A stretch of DNA of 58,305 bases from JAJTFW01 sp964534995 (GTDB lineage: Bacteria; Bacteroidota; Bacteroidia; AKYH767-A; OLB10). Under the pieces are notes generated by a model, which was not told the origin of the DNA, searched no databases, and worked only from the letters and a program-made list of their open reading frames with translations. The position numbers and the translations under genes were made by a program. Positions 18,925 to 26,478 of this stretch are shown here, piece after piece. The first letter of the stretch is position 1, and the number at the start of each line of letters is the position of its first letter. Where the stretch lies: assembly GCA_964534995.1 (NCBI GenBank), contig CAZHSC010000011.1:1-58305 (forward strand), written 5' to 3'.

Positions 18925-19040
18925 AAATAGTTTCAAAATGAAAACTGTTGCGCAACCAACACCCTATTCCATGCGTAGGTTTTCAATATTATTACTCAAG
19001 CATTGCAATAAAAATCTACCCTTTATCCTTAATAAAAACG

Positions 19041-19481
19041 ATGGCGGCTCTATTTCAATTTGAAAATTACCTCGAACAACTGAAAAAAGAAATTGATCAG
19101 TTTTCTGATGATGACTCCCTATGGAAAGTACCTGCCGGCATCAGTAATTCACCGGGTAACCTTGCCATACATATCGCAGGTAATCTACAGCATTTTGTTG
19201 GTGCCATATTGGGCAACTCAGGATATATACGCAAACGTGATGAGGAATTCAGTGCGAAAGGATTAAAAAAAGAACAGATATTACATGAACTAAATGTCGC
19301 ACTTATAGTGGTCAGAAATATTTTAAACAACTTGAGTGATTCAGATAAAATGAAAACCTACCCTGAAGACTTTAAAGGGAAGAAAATTTCCATTGATGAT
19401 GCTTTATCACATTTATTGGCTCACCTGGCTTATCACACAGGACAGATTAATTATCTGCGTAGAATCACTGCCGAATTGTAA
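19041..19481 (+). CDS. DinB-like (DUF1572) protein
   Basis: A 146-aa four-helix-bundle protein of the DinB/YfiT superfamily. The three candidate metal ligands are the His in NLAIHIAGNLQHF and the pair in SHLLAHLAYHTGQINYLR. The frame is open upstream to 18948, but the 31 extra residues look non-coding and the ATG at 19041 gives the normal family N terminus (LFQFENYLEQL). Biochemical role is unknown; thiol-transferase activity is known for some relatives. It converges with the lipoprotein gene with no spacer between the stops. Confidence 0.78.
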   Translation: MAALFQFENYLEQLKKEIDQFSDDDSLWKVPAGISNSPGNLAIHIAGNLQHFVGAILGNSGYIRKRDEEFSAKGLKKEQILHELNVALIVVRNILNNLSDSDKMKTYPEDFKGKKISIDDALSHLLAHLAYHTGQINYLRRITAEL

Positions 19482-20486
19482 TCAGAACATCTGATATTCA
19501 TCACGAAGAATAAGAGTAACAGGTACACCCAGGCTGGTATCTATCCAGGTGTTGGTATATTCAATTCTTATGCGGTTGATGGATCCGGGAATAATAACGC
19601 CGGCGCCTTCAAATGTATGTGGTAAACTATCGGTAGATGTAATACAATCAAATGTTTGTGCCGGGAGGTAAATACTGTCTTTTACAGGATCATAGGTAAG
19701 CAGAGGATTAGCGTAAAAACAATCTGATATCTTAAATATTTTAATCTGGTTATTGGTGTTTACCGAAGCAGCAATGGTGGTGATCCAGTTACGTACCGAA
19801 GAATTTATCAGGTCAGTGGTGGTAACATCATACTGTCCGCTCAAGAAATTTAAATCATTCCGGACGTTGACCGTTCGAACCACACTATCTTTTAAGCCTT
19901 CCGAATCAATCACCGTGTAGGTTAAAAAATACTGTCCCACCGAATCAACATTTACAGTTCCGGTTACCTGTACCTGTGCTGTTAAATCACCATCCTCCTC
20001 GTCACCGGCGGTCCAGCCCGGTTCTGTAAAAGCTGAATTCAAAGCATGTATCACGCTATTGCCACCGGTCAGAAATATTTTAGGCCCGCTGTTGGGTACC
20101 CTTGTAACAAATAAATTGAAGGTCTTGGACAATGCATTTCCAGATTCCGTTGTTCCCGTTACGGTTATTACGTAATTTCCGGTATCAGCAGAAGCCGAGG
20201 AAACAATCTTCTGAGTAACGGATCCTTCACCATCGATGCTTGCAGGTTGGAAGGTGATGGTGGTACCCGTCGGCATCCCGCTGGCCGAAAGTGTCAGTTT
20301 TTCTTGTTTACCACCAAGGAAATAAATGCTGACCGTTCTTTCAAGGCTGCCCCCCTGGTAATTAACCGTGTCCCTGAGGCCGGTAAATTTGAACTCCATA
20401 CTTCCAAGTTCATTTTCTTCTTCGCAGGAAAAGAAAATCAAAGAGGAAAATACACAGGTAATTGCTACTATTTTTTTAAACATCAT
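19482..20486 (-). CDS. Lipoprotein with Ig-like (DUF5011) domain
   Basis: A 334-aa surface or periplasmic lipoprotein. A signal peptide ends in lipobox FFSC (Cys20), followed by an acidic EEEN stretch. Residues about 30-130 form a beta-rich Ig-like domain, and about 135-210 a DUF5011/Ig-like domain (FTEPGWTAGDEEDGDLT, VGQYFLTYTVIDSEG). The C-terminal third is unassigned. Its ATG overlaps the stop of the prolyl oligopeptidase gene by 4 bp, so the two are translationally coupled and perhaps work together in peptide uptake or degradation. Confidence 0.8.
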   Translation of the reverse strand: MMFKKIVAITCVFSSLIFFSCEEENELGSMEFKFTGLRDTVNYQGGSLERTVSIYFLGGKQEKLTLSASGMPTGTTITFQPASIDGEGSVTQKIVSSASADTGNYVITVTGTTESGNALSKTFNLFVTRVPNSGPKIFLTGGNSVIHALNSAFTEPGWTAGDEEDGDLTAQVQVTGTVNVDSVGQYFLTYTVIDSEGLKDSVVRTVNVRNDLNFLSGQYDVTTTDLINSSVRNWITTIAASVNTNNQIKIFKISDCFYANPLLTYDPVKDSIYLPAQTFDCITSTDSLPHTFEGAGVIIPGSINRIRIEYTNTWIDTSLGVPVTLILRDEYQMF

Positions 20487-22582
20487 AATTTCATCCCCAG
20501 GTTATAGAACAGAAAGGCGAATATATCACTTTGTTCATCAATCAGCTTTCCGGTTGGTTTTCCTGCACCGTGGCCGGCATTGACATCAATTCGTATTAAA
20601 ACCGGATTATCGCCACTTTGGACCTCCTGCAACCTTGAAATAAATTTAAAGGAATGTCCAGGCACCACACGATCATCATGATCGGCAGTGGTAACCAATG
20701 TAGCAGGATATACGGTACCCTTCTTCAGGTTATGCAGAGGGGAGTACTTTATCAGTGATTTAAATTCTTCGGGGTGTTCGCTGCTTCCATAATCACTGGT
20801 CCAGGCCCAGCCAATAGTAAATTTCTGAAAGCGTAACATATCCATAACACCCACTGCTGGCAGAGCAACCTTAAACAGATCCGGGCGTTGCGTCATTACC
20901 GCACCTACCAGGAGGCCGCCATTCGAACGGCCACTGATAGCTAACTTAGCCGGTGAGGTATACCCCTCTTTGATGAGGTATTCTGCGGCAGCAATAAAAT
21001 CATCAAATACATTTTGCTTTTTATGCTTTGTTCCCCCTTCATGCCATGAACTTCCATATTCGCCGCCTCCCCGCAAAGCGGGCATGGCAAACACCCCCCC
21101 GTTTTCAAGAAAAACCAATCTTTCCGGTTTAAATTCCGGAGTTTTGGAAATATTAAAACCACCGTAGCCAAATAAAAGAGTAGGGTTGGAGGCATCCTTT
21201 TTTATGCCCTTTTTATGGACCAGAAACATCGGTATGCGGGTACCATCTTTGGAATTATAAAATACCTGATGGGTTTCATAATCTTCAGGACGGTAGGGCA
21301 ACTGGCTTTTGAACTGAATACCCAGTTTTGAAGTTTGCAAATTATAACGATATACAACGGCGGGAGAGGTAAAGGTTGAAAATGAGAAGAACATCATGCT
21401 GTCGGCCAGACTGCCGGAGATTTCCTCAATACTGCCATATCCCATCAATGGTATTTCATCCGTCTTCATCCCACTGTAGTTATAAACCCATAGTCGACTG
21501 CTTGCATCTTTCATGTAATGCGTAACAATGCCTTTCCAGCACATCTTTGCATCCCTAAGCATTTCATTCTGTTCAGAAATTATATCCTTCCAGTATTGCG
21601 GTTGAAAATTATTAATATCAATGGAAATTATTTTTCTCTTATCGGCTTTGTAATTGGTTAGAAACAACAGTTGTCCGCCTAAGTTGCCCAGTAATACAAA
21701 ATCATGTTCAAATCCCTTGATGATGGTTTTAAATGAAGGCTGTTGATCCATCATATCCTTAATAACAACACTGTTTCCGGAGGTAGACTCACTTCCTGTA
21801 ATGACCAGAAAGCGCTGGTCCTCGGTAACCTGGGCGTTGAAATTCCGCAATGGATGGTCCTTATCCTCCCAAACTACTTCATCCTTTTCCTGCGGGGTAT
21901 TCAAGGCATGATAATACACTTTGTGAAATTCATTTTTATGTATCAAACCCGAGTCCTCCGGATACCTGCTGTAAAAAAAACCATCTTTAAACCATGCGAT
22001 ATTGCTAAACTTGACCCCTTTGATTACTTCAGGCAGAGTTTTCATGCTTTTCACCTCTTTAATCCGTATTACATTCCAGTCACTGCCGGATTCCGATACC
22101 TGGAAAGCAAGATATTTTCCGTCAGGAGAAGGAACTGTTTGTGTCAAGGCAGTGGTACCTTTTTCAGAGAGTTTATTAGGATCAAAGTAGGAGTAGGGCA
22201 CATAATCAATCCCTTTCATATAAAACAGAACCGGCTGATTTTGAACACCATCATGACGATAATAATAGTAACCGCTACCGCATCGAAAGGGGGCTTTGAA
22301 ACTGATAAAATTCCACAGGCTTTTCATTCGCTGAAGCAGTGTATCCCTGAATGGTATTTTCTGCAAATAGTTATTGGTGAATAAATTTTGCTTCATCACC
22401 CAGGCCTTTGTCTCTAAAGAATTATCATCTTCAAGCCATCGGTAAGGGTCTTCTACCATGGTTCCGAAATAATTATCTTTCTGATCTACCTTTTTTGTTA
22501 CAGGATATGGGAGGTCCTGTGCCCATGCATGAGACAAACTCACCAAATGCATGAGTAAGATTATCATTATTTTGCGTTTCAT
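20483..22582 (-). CDS. Prolyl oligopeptidase (S9A family)
   Basis: A 699-aa exported serine peptidase. Signal peptide 1-21 (cleavage after AWA), a seven-bladed propeller domain to about 420, and an alpha/beta hydrolase domain with nucleophile Ser553 (GRSNGG), Asp636/637 (ADHDDRV) and His671 (NAGHGAGKP). The family cuts short peptides after proline. Its stop overlaps the ATG of a lipoprotein gene by 4 bp. Together with the two POT transporters nearby it suggests use of external peptides, an inference from position. Confidence 0.93.
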   Translation of the reverse strand: MKRKIMIILLMHLVSLSHAWAQDLPYPVTKKVDQKDNYFGTMVEDPYRWLEDDNSLETKAWVMKQNLFTNNYLQKIPFRDTLLQRMKSLWNFISFKAPFRCGSGYYYYRHDGVQNQPVLFYMKGIDYVPYSYFDPNKLSEKGTTALTQTVPSPDGKYLAFQVSESGSDWNVIRIKEVKSMKTLPEVIKGVKFSNIAWFKDGFFYSRYPEDSGLIHKNEFHKVYYHALNTPQEKDEVVWEDKDHPLRNFNAQVTEDQRFLVITGSESTSGNSVVIKDMMDQQPSFKTIIKGFEHDFVLLGNLGGQLLFLTNYKADKRKIISIDINNFQPQYWKDIISEQNEMLRDAKMCWKGIVTHYMKDASSRLWVYNYSGMKTDEIPLMGYGSIEEISGSLADSMMFFSFSTFTSPAVVYRYNLQTSKLGIQFKSQLPYRPEDYETHQVFYNSKDGTRIPMFLVHKKGIKKDASNPTLLFGYGGFNISKTPEFKPERLVFLENGGVFAMPALRGGGEYGSSWHEGGTKHKKQNVFDDFIAAAEYLIKEGYTSPAKLAISGRSNGGLLVGAVMTQRPDLFKVALPAVGVMDMLRFQKFTIGWAWTSDYGSSEHPEEFKSLIKYSPLHNLKKGTVYPATLVTTADHDDRVVPGHSFKFISRLQEVQSGDNPVLIRIDVNAGHGAGKPTGKLIDEQSDIFAFLFYNLGMKL

Positions 22583-22714
22583 AAATTTTATAAGGAACTG
22601 TAAATTAAAACTATTTTAAATGATAGACAGGTGAAGGCTGAATATTGTCGGCAAAAATGACAATTTTGCAAAAATGATGGCTGCTAAAAAATCAAAATTA
22701 CTTTTCAATCGTTC

Positions 22715-22722
22715 TATCTTTG
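22715..22722 (+). promoter_or_regulatory. -7 box TATCTTTG
   Basis: Exact TAnnTTTG match ending 12 nt before the ATG at 22735. Its final TTG (22720) is in frame with the gene and is a false start. Confidence 0.6.
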
Positions 22723-22734
22723 ACGCCATCTCAG

Positions 22735-23928
22735 ATGTTCGATAAAGTAAATACCCGTCCAAAAATTAAAAATAACGGATTCAGTCGTTTTGAACAAATT
22801 CAGACAAAAGGGGTGCCCGAGTCCTGTACCGTTTTTTTAAATTCTGCCTACCTAAAAGCAATAGAAGATGCCGAAATTCCGGGGCTCGATTTCCGGTATA
22901 TCCCTTTCATGGAAAACGGAAAATGTATTGGCTTTTATTATTTTCAGATAATCAATCTTTCTTCGCAAGAACTAGGACAAATCGTAACATTCGAGCCATA
23001 CAACAGCTTGATTTCCGGAATTTCAATGTTGATCCAACGCTTGCTTTTCGGGGTTAAAAGCGATAAGCCACATTTCCTCATCGTATCCGGCAACTTACTC
23101 CTGAGCGGGAATTATGGAATCTGTATTCATGAAAAAAACAAAGAAGAAACCATATACCGCGATTTTCCAAAAGTCATTCATGATCTTAAAACAGAACTCG
23201 AACAAAAGGGGAAAGTAATCGCTGAAATTATCAAAGACTATCCCTGCGAAAATGATCCTTTGCTGGAAATATTGAAACCATTACGGTACCACCCATTGGC
23301 GATGGAGCCAATAATGAAGATGGATATCCGTCCTGAATGGAAAACCATCAGCGATTACGTTGCAGCGCTTAGTTCTAAATACCGTGTTCGGTTTAATCAG
23401 GCAAAAAAGAAACTCGAAAAATGTGAGGTAAAAACAATAAATACCGCTTTTCTTATTGAAAATAAAGAAAGGGTGAATGAAATTTACTGCGCTGTACAAA
23501 AAAAATCTCCTGTTCATTTAATTCACCCCGATGTTAACTATATCATTTCCCTGTCAAAGCATATGGCGCATTCACATGAAATGAAAGGGATCTTTCACGA
23601 AGGAAAACTCATTGCCTTTTTAATTGGAATTAGAGACATTGACCACTTTGAAGCCCACCATATCGGTATAGATTATCATTTCAATAAAGATTTTTCGCTT
23701 TACCTGAATATCCTGTATCTGTACATTGAAATGGCCATTCAATCGGGTGCCGGTCAACTTTCATTTGGCAGGACTGCCCTGGAAATAAAAACAACGGTAG
23801 GGGCTACAGGACATACTTATAATGCATTTATAAAATTGAACAATAGTCTTTTAAATGGCATTGTCAAGAAACTGCTCCCTGAAAGTATAGCATCGGAATG
23901 GATCGCCCGTGATCCTTTCAGGAAATAG
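22735..23928 (+). CDS. GNAT/FemAB-like acyltransferase
   Basis: A 397-aa soluble protein. The C-terminal half has the GNAT/FemAB layout: YRVRFNQAKKKLEK, HEMKGIFHEGKLIAFLIGI, and a final GAGQLSFGRTALEIKTTVGA segment common in Bacteroidota proteins annotated as GNAT or peptidoglycan-bridge-like. Acyl donor and acceptor are unknown. The frame can be read from a TTG at 22720, but this lies in the promoter box, so the ATG at 22735 is preferred. It diverges from prolyl oligopeptidase. Confidence 0.68.
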   Translation: MFDKVNTRPKIKNNGFSRFEQIQTKGVPESCTVFLNSAYLKAIEDAEIPGLDFRYIPFMENGKCIGFYYFQIINLSSQELGQIVTFEPYNSLISGISMLIQRLLFGVKSDKPHFLIVSGNLLLSGNYGICIHEKNKEETIYRDFPKVIHDLKTELEQKGKVIAEIIKDYPCENDPLLEILKPLRYHPLAMEPIMKMDIRPEWKTISDYVAALSSKYRVRFNQAKKKLEKCEVKTINTAFLIENKERVNEIYCAVQKKSPVHLIHPDVNYIISLSKHMAHSHEMKGIFHEGKLIAFLIGIRDIDHFEAHHIGIDYHFNKDFSLYLNILYLYIEMAIQSGAGQLSFGRTALEIKTTVGATGHTYNAFIKLNNSLLNGIVKKLLPESIASEWIARDPFRK

Positions 23929-24034
23929 TATTCACAACCATTTTTCCGCTGTTCATCCATCATTTTCCTGTATTAGTAAAATATAATAACGGGGTATGAT
24001 CAGGGAATATTAATTTGCAACTACCTGAAAACCC

Positions 24035-24409
24035 ATGCCTGCGAAAAGTATTAAATATGTTCTGATAATTTCCATCTTCCTGTCCGGAAGTTGTATGGCA
24101 GAAAGGGACGGTACCAGGCATTTTCCGGCGTTCCTGAAATTGCAAACTAAACAAGTCACTTCTGCATATCCTAATCCATTTACGGATAATACAACAATAT
24201 TCTACCTGGCCGAACAGGATGCCTTTATTAAAGTAAAATTATTCAACAATCAGGGTGGGTTTATGGGTCAGATATATGACAATATGGTTGAAAAAGGAGG
24301 TACTTACCAGTTTGTGCTGGACGGAAGCAGAATGCTCCCAGGTGTTTATTTTTATACGATTGAATCGGAAAAAAGTGTAATACACCGGCGAATAGAACTT
24401 GTTCGCTGA
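24035..24409 (+). CDS. Very small T9SS-sorted exported protein
   Basis: A 124-aa protein that is mostly a type IX secretion sorting domain. Residues 1-20 are a signal (LIISIFLSGSC, possibly lipobox-like), about 21-43 a short linker, and about 44-124 the type A C-terminal domain: SAYPNPFTDNTTI, VKLFNNQGG, LPGVYFYTIE and a basic C terminus. It therefore carries almost no passenger. It is followed by a clear hairpin terminator. Confidence 0.75.
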   Translation: MPAKSIKYVLIISIFLSGSCMAERDGTRHFPAFLKLQTKQVTSAYPNPFTDNTTIFYLAEQDAFIKVKLFNNQGGFMGQIYDNMVEKGGTYQFVLDGSRMLPGVYFYTIESEKSVIHRRIELVR

Positions 24410-24444
24410 GATTGATAAGAATGTGTTTTATGGTTTGATTGGGT

Positions 24445-24471
24445 AAATGGGGTCTCAGAAGGGCCCCTTTT
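24445..24471 (+). terminator. Rho-independent terminator
   Basis: A GC-rich stem (GGGGTCT at 24449-24455 with GGGCCCC at 24461-24467, two G-T pairs, 5-nt loop) is followed by TTTT. It lies 36 bp after the small T9SS gene. Confidence 0.7.
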
Positions 24472-24586
24472 ACATTTTCATTATAAAATACCGTCATCGC
24501 CTGGCCACTTATTTTATGGCGGAAGAAATACCGCGAAGAATGTTGAATTCTCCTTCATCAAATTAGAAAGGACAGGTAATTTTTCT

Positions 24587-24594
24587 TAACTTTG
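24587..24594 (+). promoter_or_regulatory. -7 box TAACTTTG for cmk
   Basis: Exact TAnnTTTG match ending 6 nt before the cmk ATG, so the transcript is probably leaderless. The TTG at 24592 is in frame and would add three spurious residues. Confidence 0.65.
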
Positions 24595-24600
24595 TATCGC

Positions 24601-25326
24601 ATGAATCCTTATCTCATCATTGCAATTGATGGTTATTCTTCTTGTGGAAAGAGCACAGTGGCAAAAGCCATCGCCAGGAGGTTAGGATTACATTATATTG
24701 ATTCGGGCGCCATGTACCGGGCAGTTACCTTGTACTTTTTAAACAATAATATCCCAATCCCATCACCCGAAGAGTTGCATGATTTGACCTATGACTATGA
24801 TGCCATTTTACAGGATATTCATATTTCCTTTAAATACAACCGTGAATCCGGATTCAGTGAAGTATACCTTAACGGAAAAAACGTAGAACAGGAAATACGT
24901 TCTATGGAGATAAATGAACAGGTGAGTCATGTAAGTGCCATCAAAGCAGTCAGAAAGAGGTTGGTTAAATTACAACAAAAAGCCGCCCTTGAAGGGGGAT
25001 TGGTAATGGATGGCCGTGATATCGGAACTACCGTATTTCCCGATGCAGATTTAAAGATTTTCATGAAAGCCGATCCGTACATCCGATCCGAAAGGCGATA
25101 CAAAGAATTGATTTCAAAGGGAATAAAAGTAAACTTAGAAGAGGTAATACAAAATATTGTTGGTAGGGATTACGAGGATACTCACCGTGAAGAAAGCCCT
25201 TTGAGAAAATCTCCTGATGCCATCATTCTTGACAATTCAAATATGACGCAGGATGAACAAGTTGAATTTGTATTAAACGAAATAAATAAACTCTCCAAGA
25301 AAATAAGGCCTGCAACTTCGGTGTAA
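24601..25326 (+). CDS. cmk: Cytidylate kinase
   Basis: A 241-aa enzyme that phosphorylates CMP and dCMP with ATP. The P-loop GYSSCGKST is at residues 11-19, followed by HYIDSGAMYRAVTLY, MDGRDIGTTVFPDADLKIF and the R-x-D-x-x-R-x-x-x-P segment (GRDYEDTHREESPL). The start is set at the ATG 6 nt after the -7 box. It precedes ispH by 41 bp and rpsA after that, a linkage seen in several bacterial phyla. Confidence 0.95.
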   Translation: MNPYLIIAIDGYSSCGKSTVAKAIARRLGLHYIDSGAMYRAVTLYFLNNNIPIPSPEELHDLTYDYDAILQDIHISFKYNRESGFSEVYLNGKNVEQEIRSMEINEQVSHVSAIKAVRKRLVKLQQKAALEGGLVMDGRDIGTTVFPDADLKIFMKADPYIRSERRYKELISKGIKVNLEEVIQNIVGRDYEDTHREESPLRKSPDAIILDNSNMTQDEQVEFVLNEINKLSKKIRPATSV

Positions 25327-25367
25327 ACAAAATCTCTTACAGCGTGTTATTATTCTGATCTCAACCA

Positions 25368-26267
25368 ATGAATATTCATATTGATCCCAATTCCGGCTTT
25401 TGCTTTGGTGTTGTATATGCCATCCAGATGGCAGAAGATGAACTTGACAAAACCGGAAGTTTATACTGCCTGGGAGATATCGTTCACAATGGGGAGGAAG
25501 TAGAGCGATTGAAGGCGAAAGGGTTAAAAATTATCAATCATGAGGATTTAAAATCCCTGAAAGATTGTAAGGTGCTGATCAGGGCACATGGCGAGCCCCC
25601 TTCTACGTACCGGACGGCCATTCAAAATAACATTGAACTTATCGATGCTTCATGTCCTGTGGTATTAAAGTTACAACACCGGGTGAAAAGTAGTTATGAG
25701 GACATCGGTGAAAAAGGTGGTCAAATAGTAATATACGGACAACCCGGACATGCCGAGGTAAACGGGCTTATAGGTCAGACAAATAATCAGGCCATTATTG
25801 TTTTTACTGAGGAAGACCTGGATAAAATAGATTATAGCCTGCCGATTCATTTTTTCTCTCAAACCACAAAAAGCACCCTGGGATTTGAAAAAATGGAGCG
25901 AATGATACAGGAACGCATTTTACAGTTCAAGGGCTCGCTGGAAGAAGGTGATTTCATATCAAATGACACTTTGTGCCGTCAGGTATCCAACCGTGAACCA
26001 CAACTCCGGAAATTTTCATCGGCCAATGATGTCATTGTCTTTGTAAGCGGAAAAAAAAGTTCCAATGGGAAAGCACTATTTTCTGTGTGCAGGGAATCCA
26101 ATCAAAACGCCCACTTTATTTCTCATCCAGACGAGATCCATGCAGATTGGTTTGAGCATGCTTCAAATGTGGGTATTGCCGGCGCAACATCCACTCCATT
26201 ATGGTTAATGAGAAAAGTAAGTGACAGGATCCAGGAATTGACTAAAAGCAAAACGGTTCCGATATAG
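25368..26267 (+). CDS. ispH: 4-hydroxy-3-methylbut-2-enyl diphosphate reductase
   Basis: A 299-aa [4Fe-4S] enzyme (LytB) for the last step of the MEP isoprenoid pathway, giving IPP and DMAPP. Cluster cysteines are C12 (GFCFGV), C96 (DASCPVV) and C203 (NDTLCRQVSNRE). Substrate-binding H40 (DIVHN), H74 (RAHGE), H128/E130 (GHAEV) and T167 (QTTKS) are all present. It starts 41 bp after cmk with no separate -7 box found, so the two are likely one transcript. Confidence 0.96.
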   Translation: MNIHIDPNSGFCFGVVYAIQMAEDELDKTGSLYCLGDIVHNGEEVERLKAKGLKIINHEDLKSLKDCKVLIRAHGEPPSTYRTAIQNNIELIDASCPVVLKLQHRVKSSYEDIGEKGGQIVIYGQPGHAEVNGLIGQTNNQAIIVFTEEDLDKIDYSLPIHFFSQTTKSTLGFEKMERMIQERILQFKGSLEEGDFISNDTLCRQVSNREPQLRKFSSANDVIVFVSGKKSSNGKALFSVCRESNQNAHFISHPDEIHADWFEHASNVGIAGATSTPLWLMRKVSDRIQELTKSKTVPI

Positions 26268-26424
26268 TATTAAATACATAAATAATTGATTAATATTACT
26301 TTAAATTTTAAAACTCCCGAAATATTAATTTCAAGGTTCCCATTGATTACCGCATAGGTCGCATTTAGAAAGCAGACTTTGCAATAGAATATCTCATTTC
26401 TTTTCAGGCTAATATTATTTTGCA

Positions 26425-26432
26425 TATCTTTG
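26425..26432 (+). promoter_or_regulatory. -7 box TATCTTTG for rpsA
   Basis: Exact TAnnTTTG match ending 46 nt before the rpsA ATG, giving a leader of about 40 nt. This leader is longer than that of most genes here and could hold an S1 autoregulatory site, which I cannot show. Confidence 0.55.
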
Positions 26433-26478
26433 CCCTCCCTTTCGCAGGCCATTCCTGCCGATAGGTTATTGTCTACAG

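Noticed and set aside
18948..19040. N-terminal extension of the DinB-like gene
   Set aside because: The 31 extra residues do not match the family and the ATG at 19041 gives the normal N terminus.
20483..22582. Long plus-strand frame (21743-22384) antisense to prolyl oligopeptidase
   Set aside because: The minus-strand gene has all catalytic motifs; the antisense frame shows no family features.
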